From the NCBI GenBank assembly GCA_021234155.1, contig JAJEKV010000013.1, positions 4,524,028 through 4,588,027 of the forward strand: a stretch of 64,000 nucleotides of DNA, in the 5' to 3' direction. This stretch comes from Isoetes taiwanensis. Lineage: Eukaryota; Streptophyta; Lycopodiopsida; Isoetales; Isoetaceae. How positions within the stretch are numbered: position 1 is the first letter of the stretch; each line of letters starts with the position of its first letter. The position numbers and the translations under genes are program-made. This document shows, in pieces, positions 1 to 9,471 of the stretch. The notes under the pieces were generated by a model. It saw only the letters and a program-made list of their open reading frames with translations, was not told the origin of the DNA and searched no databases.

Positions 1-267
1 TCGACCGATCTCGCGCCGACTCGGAAGGAGGCCCGATTTGCGGTGAATGTTGGCGGTGCCTCTTGAAGTGCCTAGAATCACGCTGGACGCCGACGCTGGC
101 GTGTGACGGGTCATCACTTGTCCGAGCGGAGCCTCTTTGTTGACCGCCAAAGGCTTTGATCGCGTGGCTGCTTAGTCTTGTGGAGGCTTGGATGTCTGAC
201 CCGTGGTTGATCGGGAGGATCTTTGAGCTTGACACGGTCCGGCGTATGATGAATAGTCCCCTGTACT
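1..267. other. no gene seen
   Basis: I see no open frame, RNA gene or repeat that I can support in this GC-richer edge of the window. Confidence 0.5.
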
Positions 268-1218
268 GTGAGGCACAGGACTAACATGGTGGATTCCTCT
301 CAAATAATCAAGAGGACCAGAATTGGTTCAGGAACATATGGAACGGTGTTCAAATGCAATATCTTGGGTTCTAGGTTTCTTAAAGACGAACCCTATTGTG
401 TTAAATTTCAGAATGATGATGTGCGGTTAGGTACGGCCAGGCCTGATGTGATAGTAAAGGCCATGATGAAAAACATGAGGGAATCACAAATGCAGATTAG
501 ACATGGCTCTATCATCATATTTGCATTGGTCGCATTAACCGGGTTGGAAAGAACAGGGTTGATTTTCCCTACTGGAATGGGGGTTCTTGTGCATCTCTTT
601 TTGTGCATCATGGAGATATGAGTTTGCCAGGCATGCATTTAAGAGATTAGGGTATAAGCCTACTGTCGAGGTTGACGTCCATAAGCTTGAGCAACGAAGA
701 AAGCAAGAGTTATATGTTGCTCAAAGAGTGGGTGATCTAACTATGTCGTTTTTAAACGGCTTGCTTAAGCTTCATAAAGAGCACCATTTACACATGGACT
801 TGCACCCGGGCAATGTCTTGCTTCATTTTTAATTTGGGAAAGAGAGAGGATGCACGGACCCCCAGGCTGTTTATATTGGTATATGTGACTGGGGAGAAGA
901 ACGCTAATAGGCGAGCCTGTGGAAGTGAAGCGGTGGGCATACAAAGGCATGGATGCTTCTTTGCCAAAAAAGGCGATTGAGAATGAAAGGCTTGCCTATC
1001 CATACATACATGATGATTTGTATTGGGGTCCAAAAAGAGATGGAACTAAGACGGTGCCTGCAAGGGTAGACTTCTTAGGGGCAGCCTGCTTTATCTATTA
1101 CCTTGTTGATTTTGCACGCAAGCATTCTTTCTTGGAGACTATGGGTACCAATGAACAAAGCCAGAGGTTTCGAAACATGTGCGATTATTTGAAGCACTGT
1201 GTCGAATCCCCAATATGA
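268..1218 (+). pseudogene. protein-kinase-like remnant in three frames
   Basis: Three overlapping or adjacent frames (268-621, 587-832, 919-1218) together read as a decayed protein-kinase-like sequence. The first frame has a glycine-rich loop, GSGTYGTVFK, and then a candidate ATP-site lysine in CVKFQ. The second ends in a catalytic-loop-like HMDLHPGNVLL. Just after it, in another frame, is CDWGEE, which would replace the usual DFG. The third looks like a C-lobe (RVDFLGAACFIYYLV). At least two frameshifts and a stop separate the parts, so no kinase can be made from it as written. Family and substrate cannot be told. A transposon-borne kinase-like domain is as likely as a dead host gene. Confidence 0.55.
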
Positions 1219-1621
1219 GACAAGGCACGCAAGTTTGATCCAACTAGCCCATCGAACACCATGCGAAGCACTTGGAATTGCTCTCCAACACATTGCACAA
1301 GACCCCAAACGGAATCAGATTGGATTCCTCAAGTTGGGTTAGGTGCAGACGATGCTGACCAAGCTGGACCAAGTCACGCTTAGCGTGCCATTTATGAGCT
1401 CTCTTGTATGCAACCAAAAAAAATATTGATTGAACAATTGCTTTAAATACATTCAATAAAACATCTTTGGCATTCTTATGTATTTATTTTTGTTGCACTT
1501 GTTTTTTTTTATAATTTATAAGTCATATTGAGTTGTTTTTATTTCGCAAGTAGATTAACGTAAAAAGCCTATCCGCAAGAAAACGTAAGCAGACAATTTA
1601 CCTAGTGCCAAACACAAAAGA
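1219..1621. other. intergenic, no gene seen
   Basis: AT-rich in its second half, with a short T run near 1500. I see no coding signal. Confidence 0.5.
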
Positions 1622-2518
1622 ATGTCTCAACAACCAAGTTCGTCTCATCGGCAACTGAGTTCTTGTCATCAGCAGACGAGAGAAGGGGCTGATGAAACTG
1701 GGCATGGAGGCGACTTCTCTATGCCGTCCACTTTGAGAACTCCAGAACCAGATGGATTTGTATTCCCTTCTCTACCTACATTGTCAGAGGTTAGGGCACA
1801 ACAGATACAGAAAGCAGAGGAACATGCTAGAATGAATGAAGCGCCTGCAAAAGAGTTGTTGAGGTTGAGGGCAATGGCGTATGGCCAAGAAAGAAGGTGT
1901 CACAATTACGCAGGTGCATGGAGTTGCATGTGACATGGGCCTGTGTTGTTGCCCGCATGGAGCAGATTTTGAGAATATCGAGGCCAATTTAGACGCCAAA
2001 CAGCTTTGACGCCGACCGCCAAGGTGAGAGAGTGTAAGTATAAGGCATAATGACCGCAAGATCCTCAAGTCCGGAAGCTAAAGCTTTGGAGAGGTGGGTG
2101 CAAGTGAAAGGAACAATGATAAAAACCACGAATTCAAAGAAGACGCTTGCCAAGCAAGTGTACTATGAGATTGTGAGAGGGGAGCCCGTGAATTATGCCA
2201 AGAGAAAGTGGAAACAAGGAAGGCAAGAAGTGGTAGCAGCAAGAGAGTGAAGCTCGCAGACGATTCTGAAAGCGCTCTTGGTGATGAGCCCGTGACTATA
2301 ACCTATTTGCTTCAAGATGCCATAAAACTTTTAGATGTGGCGGGGGGTTTGCAGCAAGAAAATTGACAAATGAGGTAGATCTGAAGGCTCAGTTAGAGAA
2401 TGAAAGAAGTCTAAAACCTCACCGCCGAGGAAAACTTGCGCTTTAAAAAGATCGCGTGCAAAATGCTCATGACAAGATGGCTGTAGAATTACTAGACACG
2501 AAGAAACAAGATTGCAAA
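1622..2518 (+). pseudogene. 5' part of a coiled-coil/RING gene, split by an insertion
   Basis: The coding stretches 1622-1933 and 2050-2250 are rich in Q, K, R and E. Another frame continues to about 2518 with ELLDTKKQDCK. The parts are broken by stops and frameshifts. The last frame runs straight into the RING-bearing sequence at 6195 if the segment 2519-6190 is removed leaving one TTAA. I therefore read this as the N-terminal, partly helical half of one RING protein gene interrupted by a transposon. Such proteins usually act as ubiquitin ligases, but nothing here shows the partner. The gene was already decaying, since frameshifts also occur away from the insertion. Confidence 0.5.
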
Positions 2519-2962
2519 TTAAACGGGAGTGTTGCAGAACTCCCGTTTCAAAGATTCCCTTTAAAAAAACACCATGCTCTTAAAATTGGCCTTTTTTGGA
2601 TAAACTTGAGAATTTGAAAAGGTTCAAATTCCCCCCTCCCCCATTTTGGCTCTTCATTAAGTGACAAGTTTGTTCTTTGCAAAGAAACACCCTTGAAATG
2701 GCAAAATCTAGACACAAATACATAATCTCCGAAAGTGAGATATCAAAAACATCAAAATAGAGAAGAAAAAATAATTTTTATTTCTTTGATGTTTTTTAGT
2801 ACATGAATTTGGCACCCTCAAAATTTGGTGCGTATTGAACAATACGCTTATCAGACGTTGCAACTGATTATCTGTCCCAAGTCTCCACGACTAGTTAGTC
2901 CATCAAACACGTTTGACATGTTATGACGTTCTATTGGCTGAATAAAAAACAAAAAAATAAGC

Positions 2963-3020
2963 AAGTACTTGGATCAGGGGTCTTCTAAAAAAAGTACTTG
3001 GATCAGGGATTTTCTAAAAA
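2963..3020. repeat. tandem repeat, 29-bp unit, two copies
   Basis: Two copies of a unit beginning AAGTACTTGGATCAGGG, starting near 2963 and 2992, each ending in an A run. Confidence 0.7.
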
Positions 3021-3030
3021 ACAAACCTGT

Positions 3031-3180
3031 GCTCGAGAATACACTTTGGATTTTTAAAAAAAGCAAAAGTGTATTCCAGAATACACTTTTCCTTAACTGA
3101 GAAAGCAAATGTCTATTCAGAATTACAGCTTTGCTTTACAAGAAATCGAACGTGTATTCGGGAACAACATATTGCCTACT
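3031..3180. repeat. left subterminal palindromes (GTATTCC.GAATAC)
   Basis: A near-perfect palindrome, GTATTCCAGAATAC, lies at 3071-3084, with diverged half-copies around 3031-3045 and 3160-3175. The same motif recurs near the other end of the TIR-bounded segment at 5340-5846. Subterminal clusters of this kind are where transposases of several DNA-transposon families bind. That role is inference here. Confidence 0.6.
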
Positions 3181-3775
3181 AAACCTCTTACACTATTCCA
3201 GGATATGCCCCAAGAGCATCATTACGAATAACATTCCATAGAATGCACAATAACACGAGACCTTTACAAACCAAGAGTGTCATTTTGAATATTGTTTTGA
3301 AATATTCACATTAATAATGTTTCAAAATATGCAAGACGGAATTTCCTGTAAGTACTGTTGTTAAATTTGTTGCTGCAAATGAGACTTATTGCATTTGAAT
3401 TCTTAGCTTTCGTTCTGAAAATAAAAGCAAGTGAAATTCTTTTAAGAAATTTTTATGTACATACAAAAGACAAATTTAGATCATTTTTTTACTTTCTTAA
3501 CAACATAGAAAGCATTAGAAAATTAGTTGATGTACTTGTTATCTACTAGCAATTTATTAAGTTGGGCAATTTTCTTTTGGTTGTTCCATGATACATTGGG
3601 ATTGTCCAGCAGAGTGTCCATATCTCAGTTAAAGGCACAACATTGAGATCAATATGATGTGGCCTTTATCTCAGTTAAAGACATATTACAACAATGAGAT
3701 CAATTTATTACAGCTAAAGGCATATCACAGCATTAGGGAAGTTTGTTGCTTGGGATTCAGGTCAATTTTCTCTCC

Positions 3776-3851
3776 AAAACATTCTTCTACCAGTAAAGTT
3801 ATTGGAATGGCTGAAAACATTCTTCTACCAGTAAAGTTATTGGAATGACTG
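3776..3851. repeat. 38-bp perfect-spacing tandem duplication
   Basis: 3776-3813 and 3814-3851 differ at one base. Both start AAAACATTCTTCTACCAG. Confidence 0.9.
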
Positions 3852-4419
3852 CATTCTCCGTGTTCGTCACTTTCGAGGCTCCAGATTCTATATTTCAAAA
3901 TATGCATATCATCTTCAGCAACCTACACAAAAATTTAACATGAGATCTAAAAAGCTAAAATGAACTCTTAAGCAAATTTCCCCACTAAGACCACACTAAG
4001 AACTGCAAATCTACGCTTCAAACAGAATTCTATGAACTCTAAGAAAATCTAGACTTAAGTCTTTGCGAAGAATCAACAATAAATATATAAGGAATATCAA
4101 GAATAAACTAGAGATTCTCCTAGATATAAACTTAACAAAACAGCTACAATACATCGCCTAAATCTGCACCTAAATCTTTGCTTCGACTTCTTTGTCCAAC
4201 TCCAGCCAGAGAAAATGCCTTAAATCTTATATCCTGCCTTCCTACTGGCCTGCAATTTGATGGTAAAATAGTATATCAGATTTTGCCAAGCACAAGGCCA
4301 GTGTCTAATTGGATCTACATAAAGACAGGAACAGAACCAATATTTTTCATAGCAGCCACTTTATTTGCCATTTTGAATCTGCTTGTCAAAGCAGCTTAAG
4401 AAGCTCAAATTTGTTCATT

Positions 4420-4832
4420 CTATGGATCAATTAGTAGCTCAATGAATGGGCTAGCTAGAGGATACTTGTTTACAGAGTCAATACGAGTGGCTAGCTCAAA
4501 ATCCTCAAACTGAAATGCTGGTGCCACAGTGCAGCCAACAAGTGAATAATGATGTTCAGGATCTCTTGGTTCAAATTTTACAGAAATCCCATCTTTAATA
4601 TCTATATCTTTAGTTGGATATGCCCCAAACCAAACCAACGGTGGAACAACATATTGTGGCTTCTGTTCAGCAACTAAATCAAGTCCTAAAATCGTGTGCT
4701 TGGTGTTTCCAGCTTTATCAATCTCAAACACTGTCAAAGGATCTCCATAGTTGAAATGCCAACCTTCTGCTGATGGAATGCGGTGCAAACGAGATATGCA
4801 TCCACTTGGAAAAAGGAAATAAATTGAAAGTG
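4420..4832 (-). pseudogene. cupin_5 (DUF985-type) terminal exon, probably a captured fragment
   Basis: The minus strand encodes a clear cupin_5 domain. It reads YFLFPSGCISRLHRI, then EGWHF with two candidate metal-ligand histidines, a long middle including PPLVWFGAYP, then LVGCTVAPAFQFEDFELA and a stop at 4420. Family members are usually about 150-190 residues, and this part would be the C-terminal two thirds. Coding begins just after a possible splice acceptor (AG at 4833-4834 on the minus strand) and an in-frame TAA lies upstream, so it looks like a last exon. I could not find the N-terminal HPEGGFY-type exon within the TIR-bounded segment. The exon is uninterrupted, but without its first exon it is probably not functional. 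Confidence 0.7.
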
Positions 4833-5339
4833 CTTACAGGCCTTCCTAGTTTAAATGTTGAATCCAGCACACTATGAGGGATCTGGAATGACGATCACTT
4901 AAAGAAATTTGGATGAATGAAATTTCCGGGAGGTGAGAGCTTGAATGAAGTGGAGTCTGCTTTCCCTCGATTTCCTAATGTTTTCTCTTAAGTCGAAAGC
5001 AAACAAAAAAAAATTTTCCTTAGAAAGGAAGGAGAGGACCTTCTCGACTCCACCGTAGCCAATTTTCGCACAGGGGATAGGGTTTAGGAAAAAAGCTCAT
5101 AAAATTACCTAGCAGAAGCTTAGAAGTCGCCAGATGCTCCAACCAAGTCGCCAGATGCTTCAACACAGGCCGAAATCGAACAAAAACCCTAAACTGCACA
5201 AACAGACTTTGAAGGCCAGCGCCAAAGCTCAACCTGTAGCCAGCATCAATGCCAAGGCCATCGCCACTTTGAAATGTTAGCCCGAGTAATGCAAAGGGAG
5301 ATCGCCTTCAGCAAAACCAGAAAAAAAAAACACCAAAAC
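4833..5339. other. non-coding, includes a 21-bp tandem duplication
   Basis: No coding sequence recognised. AGTCGCCAGATGCT occurs twice in tandem near 5126-5165. Confidence 0.5.
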
Positions 5340-5846
5340 GTATTCCGGAATACAAAGTGTATTCCGGAATACATTTTCCACTTATGATTTGTAACCAAAA
5401 TCCAGTATCCCTAGTTTTAAAAAGAAAAAAATCAAAATCCTTTTATTATTTGAAACCACGACCCTGTATCCACACAAAACAAAACAAAAAAAAAATTGAA
5501 AGGTCATCAAAATAAATTGAAAATGCTAAAAAATCTAGTTGTTGTTATCTTATTTGTTCCTTTCGCTAATCCCTTCATTAATTAGAACTATATTCCTGTT
5601 CCCCACATAAAAAAACAAATAAAATTGCAAGGTCATTCAAATCAACTGAAACAAAAAAATTTGCAAGGTCATTGAAAATGCTAAAAACCCGAAAGACCTG
5701 GAAAATTGCAAGATCATTGTTGAGTGTCAAAAACTTGTACAACAAAAGTTGTATTCCAGAATACACTTTGGATCCGAGCAAAAACAAAACTGTATTCCGG
5801 AATACACTTTTGTTATGCTCGAATAGTAATAGTGCATTCCGGAATA
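5340..5846. repeat. right subterminal palindromes (GTATTCCGGAATAC)
   Basis: Perfect 14-bp palindrome GTATTCCGGAATAC at 5340-5353, 5359-5372 and 5792-5805. One-base variant at 5751-5764 and a diverged copy at 5833-5846. Confidence 0.85.
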
Positions 5847-6194
5847 TAATTTTGGTACTTTGAAATATTATATCATTAAAGAATGACTCATTGTAACCTA
5901 AAAGTACCTTTTCTGAAATACAATCCAAGCTAACAAAATGTTGTCTAAGACGTACATTTAAATTAGTGGTTTTTTCTAAAAACACACTCCATGTAAATTC
6001 TAACTGTTAGGAAAAGTATCACTTTGACATAGTCAATTTTCTCTTTGCACAAAAAAATAAGTGGTTTTGGGGTCAAAATGCAATTTTATGACCAAAATAA
6101 AAGTTTTACCTCATTTAAGCTCTTTTTTGAAAAAAAAGGAATCTTTGAGGAATATTCCATTTGCTCCCGCTTTCAATGACTTGCTCCCGTTTAA

Positions 6195-6760
6195 TACGCA
6201 ACCTTGTTAAGAATCAACTTGCAGCTTTGGGTAGGGAAAATACGATGTTGAGAGTAGACAATGAGCATATGCGCACAATATCAAGAGTCTTAGATTCTCG
6301 ATCCCCTCGAGTCTCCAAGGAGCGTGGTATTGCATACCTCCCTCCCGAATACCTATATGATCGGTGGGATGACGTAAAGAACGGGGACTTTAGATATTGT
6401 CAAGTGTGTGCGGACAATCTAACCCAAGTTGGTTGGTATGCCTTAGGGTGTGGACATCGCCCGCATTTGAGGTGTTTGTTGGATTGGATGATGGGCGTGA
6501 GGTTCATCCCAGCCAGATGATGGATATATTATACCAGAGTGCCAGTATGCAATGCTCAACCTGCAATCACGCATGCCTCCCTTGCCACCTCTGATTGCTC
6601 GCAGGAGGGATGGAATGGCTCATGCGTTCCAATCCCAACGTGAAATGGACCTTTGGAGGGGGGTAGAAGAACCGCGTGAAGGTGAAGAGGTACCAGACAT
6701 TAATCAAGACTGGCCGCCCGCTCCGGGCGGCGGGGTGATTGGGTGAACCCTGGTGCGAAC
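6195..6760 (+). pseudogene. RING-type zinc finger, 3' half of the split gene
   Basis: The frame entering from the left side of the insertion continues NQLAALGRENTMLRVDNEH (helical) and reaches a RING-like cysteine/histidine array: CQVC, then CGHRPHLRC about 13 residues later. The last zinc pair is not in this frame. At 6539-6550 the bases read as CxxC (C-P-V-C) only if one missing C is assumed, after which another frame stays open to about 6745. RING domains of this C-x2-C...C-x-H-x2-H-x2-C pattern usually recruit an E2 enzyme. With the frameshift the last metal ligands are lost, so I call it a pseudogene. It has no other neighbours that hint at a pathway. Confidence 0.6.
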
Positions 6761-6987
6761 GTGGATGCAGACGATTACTTAAACCCATGAGCTATCTACA
6801 TTATTTTTTTGATATCTTTCCCTAAGATCTCAGATGCACATGAATGAACCAACGTTCGTTGACGAGGATTTCTTTGTCTTAATAAAATTTTGGGGGTTGG
6901 GTTGCCGCATTGAGTTGTTTGTGTAATAATTAAGTAAAGTAAGTATGTGAGTGAGTCAAAACATCTGTGAATGAGCAACCTATTTGA

Positions 6988-7085
6988 CATCTGGACCTCA
7001 TATTAGGCCTTCTTTTCTTTGAACGTCATAGTTGATAAAACCATGGTGATCACTGAAAAGAAGAGCCTGATGTAAGGGACAGATG
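6988..7085. repeat. hairpin 1
   Basis: Left arm from CATCTGGACCTCATATTAGG pairs with a right arm ending AGGGACAGATG. About 30-nt arms with mismatches. Confidence 0.65.
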
Positions 7086-7144
7086 CCAATTAGGATTAGT
7101 GGACTTCCCAATCTTTCACCCTGGCTTATAGTCTCTTTTGTTTG

Positions 7145-7226
7145 TCCTGTTTGATGTATCTAATTTGCCCCCTAGGATGAGGTCGCTCACTCATTTTAGG
7201 TGGCGAATTAGATACATCAAGCAGGA
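7145..7226. repeat. hairpin 2
   Basis: Arms 7145-7181 and 7190-7226, 37 nt with about 33 complementary positions and an 8-nt loop. The pairing continues weakly outward. Confidence 0.85.
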
Positions 7227-7327
7227 AACTCGAAAAGGGAGTAAGCCTGGAGCGCGACCCTCTTGAATGGTTGTCAGCTCACCAGCCGGATATTCTCCGC
7301 GGCAAACAATATAGACTTCTCAAAATT

Positions 7328-7483
7328 CTTGTTACCTTCTTTAGAAAGAGCGAGCTTTGCTCTGACTCTCTTTTGGGTGTCTCTGTGTCAATGTATCTTA
7401 GATACTTTGCTAGGTTATATTACACAAAGACGCCCAAAATGGGGGTCGGAGCAGAAATCGTTCGTTCTAAAGGAGGTTACAAG
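7328..7483. repeat. hairpin 3
   Basis: Arms 7328-7388 and about 7432-7483. A long imperfect stem around CTCTTTTGGGTGTCTCTGTG and its complement. Confidence 0.85.
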
Positions 7484-7583
7484 GGTTTTGAGTACTCTAT
7501 TTTTATTGTGGCCGCGGATGATATCAGGCTAGTGGTTGCTTGCGATTCCGTGGGGTCATTAGATGTTAGTGATTGATGAGTTC

Positions 7584-7703
7584 AAGCATCGAGACTTCCC
7601 AATCTTTCTTTCCCCTCCTCTTTGGGCAATGTAGCTTAGTTTACATACTAAGTTCCATTGTCCAAAGAGGGGTGAAAGCAAGGCTTGGGAAGTCTCAATG
7701 CTT
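7584..7703. repeat. hairpin 4
   Basis: AAGCATCGAGACTTCCCAA pairs with TTGGGAAGTCTCAATGCTT. The stem continues inward past CTCTTTGGGCAATG. Confidence 0.85.
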
Positions 7704-7788
7704 GCACTCAGGAGGTCGATTTGGGAATTCGCGATGCCATGACTCTTGAATTATGTGGGTAACTTAGATGTTAGTGATTGATGAGTTT

Positions 7789-7912
7789 AAGCATCGAGAC
7801 TTCCCCGTTTTTCTTTCCCCCGCCTCTTTGGGCAATGTAGCTTAGTTTACATGCTAAGTCCATTGTCCATAAGAGGCGGGTGAAAGCAAATATTGGGGAC
7901 GTCTCGATGCTT
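7789..7912. repeat. hairpin 5, tandem paralogue of hairpin 4
   Basis: Same arms as hairpin 4, at a 205-bp period. The 25 bases 5' of the stem are also shared. Confidence 0.85.
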
Positions 7913-8053
7913 GGACCCAGATCTTTGGGGGTAAGTCCGACATAAAACAAGGTAACAATCTGTGGGTTCATTGGATGTTTGCACTCATGTCTCATTCATC
8001 CTGGCTTAGTCTCTTTCATCCTGGCTGTCTCTTTTGCTTGTCCTGTTTATTGT

Positions 8054-8109
8054 ATCTAAAGTGCCCCCTGGGATGAGATCGCTCGCTCATGTTAGGGGGC
8101 ACTTTAGAT
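8054..8109. repeat. hairpin 6, paralogue of hairpin 2
   Basis: ATCTAAAGTGCCCCCT pairs perfectly over 16 nt with AGGGGGCACTTTAGAT. The sequence differs from hairpin 2 on both arms in a compensating way (AATTTGC/GCGAATT versus AAAGTGC/GCACTTT). Confidence 0.9.
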
Positions 8110-8219
8110 ATATATAAATAGGAACATCGAAAAGAGAGTAAAAAGCCTGGAGCGTGACCCTCTTGAATGGTTGTCAACTCACCAGGCTTGATATTGTTCG
8201 CTGCAAACAACTCGAAATT

Positions 8220-8369
8220 CTTGTTACCTCCTCTAGAAAGAGCGAGCTTTGCTCTGGCTCTCTTTTGTAGTCTCTATGTGTTAATGTAGCTTAGTTACTT
8301 TGCTAGGTTATATTACACAAAGAGGCTCAAAATGGGGGCCGGAGCAAAAATCGTTCGTTCTAGAGGTAG
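8220..8369. repeat. hairpin 7, paralogue of hairpin 3
   Basis: Same long stem as hairpin 3. The outermost pairs (CCTCTAG/CTAGAGG) have changed together relative to hairpin 3 (TTCTTTAG/CTAAAGG). Confidence 0.85.
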
Positions 8370-8397
8370 AAGTTGCTACGACGTCGAGGTGAGTGAT

Positions 8398-8540
8398 CGC
8401 GACTTAATTTCAAGCCAAAGTGGTGCCTGGGCGTTGTCCATCTATATAGCGGCTGTTAGGCACCAAATCATGGAACATCCTAACTCCTGCTATTGATGGA
8501 GAACCTTGAGCATCACTATGACTTGAAATTAGAGGACGCG
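8398..8540. repeat. hairpin 8, inserted between flanks shared with the first unit
   Basis: CGCGACTTAATTTCAAG pairs with CTTGAAATTAGAGGACGCG, and an inner stem pairs about 8439-8462 with 8485-8508. AGAGGTA stands on both sides (8362-8368 and 8578-8584), a possible 7-bp target duplication. The sequence after it resumes the first unit's flank. Confidence 0.75.
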
Positions 8541-8781
8541 TCCCCTTTGGCGCAGGTGGTGGATTGTACATCTAATGAGAGGTAACAAGGTTTTTTGAGT
8601 ACTCTATTTTTATTGTGGCAGCGGATGATATCAGCCTAGTGGTTGCTTGCGATTCTGTGGGGTCATTTGAGATTTGTCCAAAGAGGCGGGGTCAGCAAGA
8701 TTTGGGAATTCTCAATGCTTTGACTTTGATATCCGGTGACCCATGCTTGCACTTTCAAGTCTTTATGTTACTTCAATCGTT

Positions 8782-8933
8782 AAATTGGCATTTGAATGCC
8801 ATCGGATTGTGTATCAGACCTCATTCCTTTGGGCAAAGACCGCCATGTAAACCCATTAGGTATGTAGAGCATGTGCCACCCCAAGGAATGGAGTACAGAG
8901 TATACAATCCTGATGGCATTCAAATGCCAATTT
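8782..8933. repeat. hairpin 9
   Basis: The terminal 22 nt pair perfectly (AAATTGGCATTTGAATGCCA... with its complement ending 8933). The stem then continues imperfectly to CATTCCTTTGGG / CCCAAGGAATG. Confidence 0.9.
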
Positions 8934-8987
8934 GGCGTACTGGAGATACGCCTCACCTATCTAGTGGTTGGGAGGATGTGGATCATG

Positions 8988-9150
8988 TACCTTAGACCGG
9001 GATGGATCAGATTCGTCCTACCTGGTCCGCGGGTCGCTTGGCCCCTTGGCGTGCGTAGATTACTTCTCATCAGCAAGATTCTGTGGCATGCGAAGAGGCA
9101 AGAAGAACGGAAGTCGAGACGGTCTGATCCAAGGAGGGTTCTCAAGGCAC
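8988..9150. repeat. hairpin 10
   Basis: GGATCAGATTCGTCC pairs with GACGGTCTGATCC. The stem extends out to 8988/9150 and in to CTTGGCCCCTTGGCG / GAAGAGGCAAG. Confidence 0.75.
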
Positions 9151-9213
9151 TAAGTTCGGATGGAGGTAAGGGAACACGGTGATGCATAATCATTGGTTGA
9201 GAGTGGATCGTAT

Positions 9214-9372
9214 CTAGTGAAATCTCAGATCCGCCAAAGTCGCTCGACTGATCCAGAGCTATTTGACCCCTTGGCATGCGCAGACTTCTCATCAAGAAGA
9301 TTCGCGTGGCATGCTAAGAGGCAAGCGCCAACGAAAGTCAAGTCGGCTTTGGCGGGTGCGAGGTTTCTCTAG
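9214..9372. repeat. hairpin 11, paralogue of hairpin 10
   Basis: CCGCCAAAGTCGCTCGAC pairs with GTCAAGTCGGCTTTGGCGG. Outer arms CTAGTGAAATCTC / GAGGTTTCTCTAG. The loop region is shared with hairpin 10. Confidence 0.8.
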
Positions 9373-9391
9373 GCACTTAGGTCGTGATGTT

Positions 9392-9471
9392 ACACATGAA
9401 TGAAACATGGACCGAGGTTACATGAACCATCATACATGAAAGAAACATCGTACATGAAAGAAACATAAAAC
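9392..9471. repeat. short tandem repeat ACATGAA(A)GAAACAT
   Basis: Four imperfect units of about 16-18 bp, the last two nearly identical. Confidence 0.8.

Larger units (their letters stand above)
2519..6194. mobile_element. candidate TIR DNA transposon (TTAA or TA target site) carrying a cupin exon
   Basis: Inverted ends TTAAACGGGAG (2519-2529) and CTCCCGTTTAA (6184-6194) are followed inward by a second inverted pair, CAAAGATTCC (from 2548) and GGAATCTTTG (ending 6148). Removing the segment but keeping one TTAA joins AAA-TTA-ATA-CGC in frame between the flanking coding sequences, which is strong support for insertion at this point. The target duplication is either TTAA (piggyBac-like) or TA (mariner-like). 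These cannot be told apart because TTAA contains TA. No transposase is visible inside, so it is probably non-autonomous. It contains repeated GTATTC..GAATAC palindromes near both ends and a captured-looking cupin exon. Confidence 0.6.
6988..9372. other. cluster of eleven long imperfect hairpins
   Basis: Eleven inverted repeats, each about 55-160 nt overall with arms of roughly 16-60 nt, follow one another in 2.4 kb. Several are homologous: hairpins 2+3 to 6+7, 4 to 5, and 10 to 11. This shows tandem amplification of a hairpin-bearing unit. No convincing protein frame spans them. Plant MIRNA clusters look like this, and so do stacks of foldback MITEs. I recognise no conserved miRNA sequence. 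The strand of any transcript is unknown. Confidence 0.75.

Noticed and set aside
5578-5985. 135-codon minus-strand frame
   Set aside because: AT-rich repetitive sequence made from the subterminal palindromes and ATTGCAAGGTCATT-type repeats. Not protein-like.
7263-7576. Two overlapping open frames of 89 and 101 codons
   Set aside because: They lie within the arms of hairpins 3 and its flank. The frames are explained by the inverted repeats and match no protein.
7584-7712. Resemblance of TCTTTCC..CTCCTC to miR482/472-type sequences
   Set aside because: Only the first few bases agree. I cannot support membership in any known miRNA family.
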